In this document: positions 5,096 through 5,199 of the stretch, piece by piece
Layout: each line of letters begins with the position of its first letter
Numbering within the stretch: position 1 is the stretch's first letter
Origin: an uncultured Bacillota bacterium
Lineage (GTDB): Bacteria > Bacillota > Clostridia > Peptostreptococcales > Anaerovoracaceae
Reading direction: 5' to 3'
NCBI GenBank assembly: GCA_946546075.1
Contig: CAMNNV010000096.1
Location: 1-5,199 of the forward strand
DNA: 5,199 bases
The notes under the pieces: generated by a model
The model's database searches: none
What the model saw: the letters and a program-made list of their open reading frames with translations, nothing else
What the model was told of the DNA's origin: nothing
Position numbers and translations under genes: made by a program

Positions 5096-5199
5096 GCCGT
5101 CTCGCCCTCCATAGAAGATACGATCGCTTCCTTCGTCATGGCAAGGACTTTGTCCAGTTCTCCTTCCAAAGTGAATCCGGCTGCCTTCTTGTGGCCTCC
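5092..5199 (-). CDS. nrnA: C-terminal end of a DHH/DHHA1 phosphoesterase, probably NrnA
   Basis: Only the last 35 codons are inside the window; the rest lies past the right edge. The visible stretch begins GGHKKAAGFTLEG, the glycine-rich DHHA1 motif (family pattern GGGHxxAAG) that forms the substrate-binding edge in DHH phosphoesterases. It ends with a short amphipathic helix and a TGA that overlaps the truB ATG. NrnA-type enzymes degrade very short RNA oligonucleotides and dephosphorylate pAp. The assignment to NrnA rather than another DHH protein rests on position, since rbfA–nrnA–truB–ribF is the common Firmicute order. The fold is fairly certain and the exact name less so. Confidence 0.8.
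   Translation of the reverse strand, partial: GGHKKAAGFTLEGELDKVLAMTKEAIVSSMEGETA

Noticed and set aside
1..5199. CRISPR array, insertion sequence, phage, toxin-antitoxin or riboswitch
   Set aside because: No regularly spaced repeats, transposase motifs, terminal inverted repeats or long structured leaders were seen. In particular, no FMN riboswitch precedes ribF, which is internal to an operon.

Overview
The window looks like chromosomal housekeeping DNA from a low-to-mid GC Firmicute, most likely a member of the Clostridia. The grounds are the dut–dgt–dnaG and nrnA–truB–ribF gene orders, strong Shine-Dalgarno sequences, ATGA stop/start overlaps, and sigma-A-type promoters. Genus and species cannot be read from the sequence. 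I see no phage, insertion sequence, CRISPR array or toxin-antitoxin locus, and nothing I would call a new defence or mobile system.

Left part, minus strand, read from 2290 down to 1: a divergent promoter drives a small FMN nitroreductase (1720-2241), dUTPase dut (1283-1711), the dGTPase-type HD hydrolase dgt (282-1277) and the start of DNA primase dnaG (1-207, running off the left edge). The first three genes are almost contiguous; dnaG follows after 74 bases. The unit combines clearance of unwanted dNTPs with replication priming.

Middle, plus strand: one gene (2372-3007) encodes a two-helix membrane protein with a long Glu/Pro-rich tail. Its promoter overlaps the nitroreductase promoter, and its end lies in a compact hairpin that can terminate transcription from both sides. 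This is the only protein in the window whose function I cannot name.

Right part, minus strand: the end of an nrnA-like DHH phosphoesterase gene (5092-5199, entering from the right edge), then truB and ribF, each joined by a 4-base ATGA overlap. After ribF comes a perfect 12-bp inverted repeat (3117-3146). It coincides with the promoter of a complete tRNA-Pro(CGG) gene (3025-3101), which ends at the shared terminator. TruB modifies U55 in tRNAs, and this tRNA carries the target T-loop. RibF makes the FMN that the nitroreductase would need. These links are functional plausibility, not evidence of co-regulation.

The observations most worth a second look are the Glu/Pro-rich membrane protein, the palindrome on the tRNA promoter, and the interlocked divergent promoters at 2285-2330.
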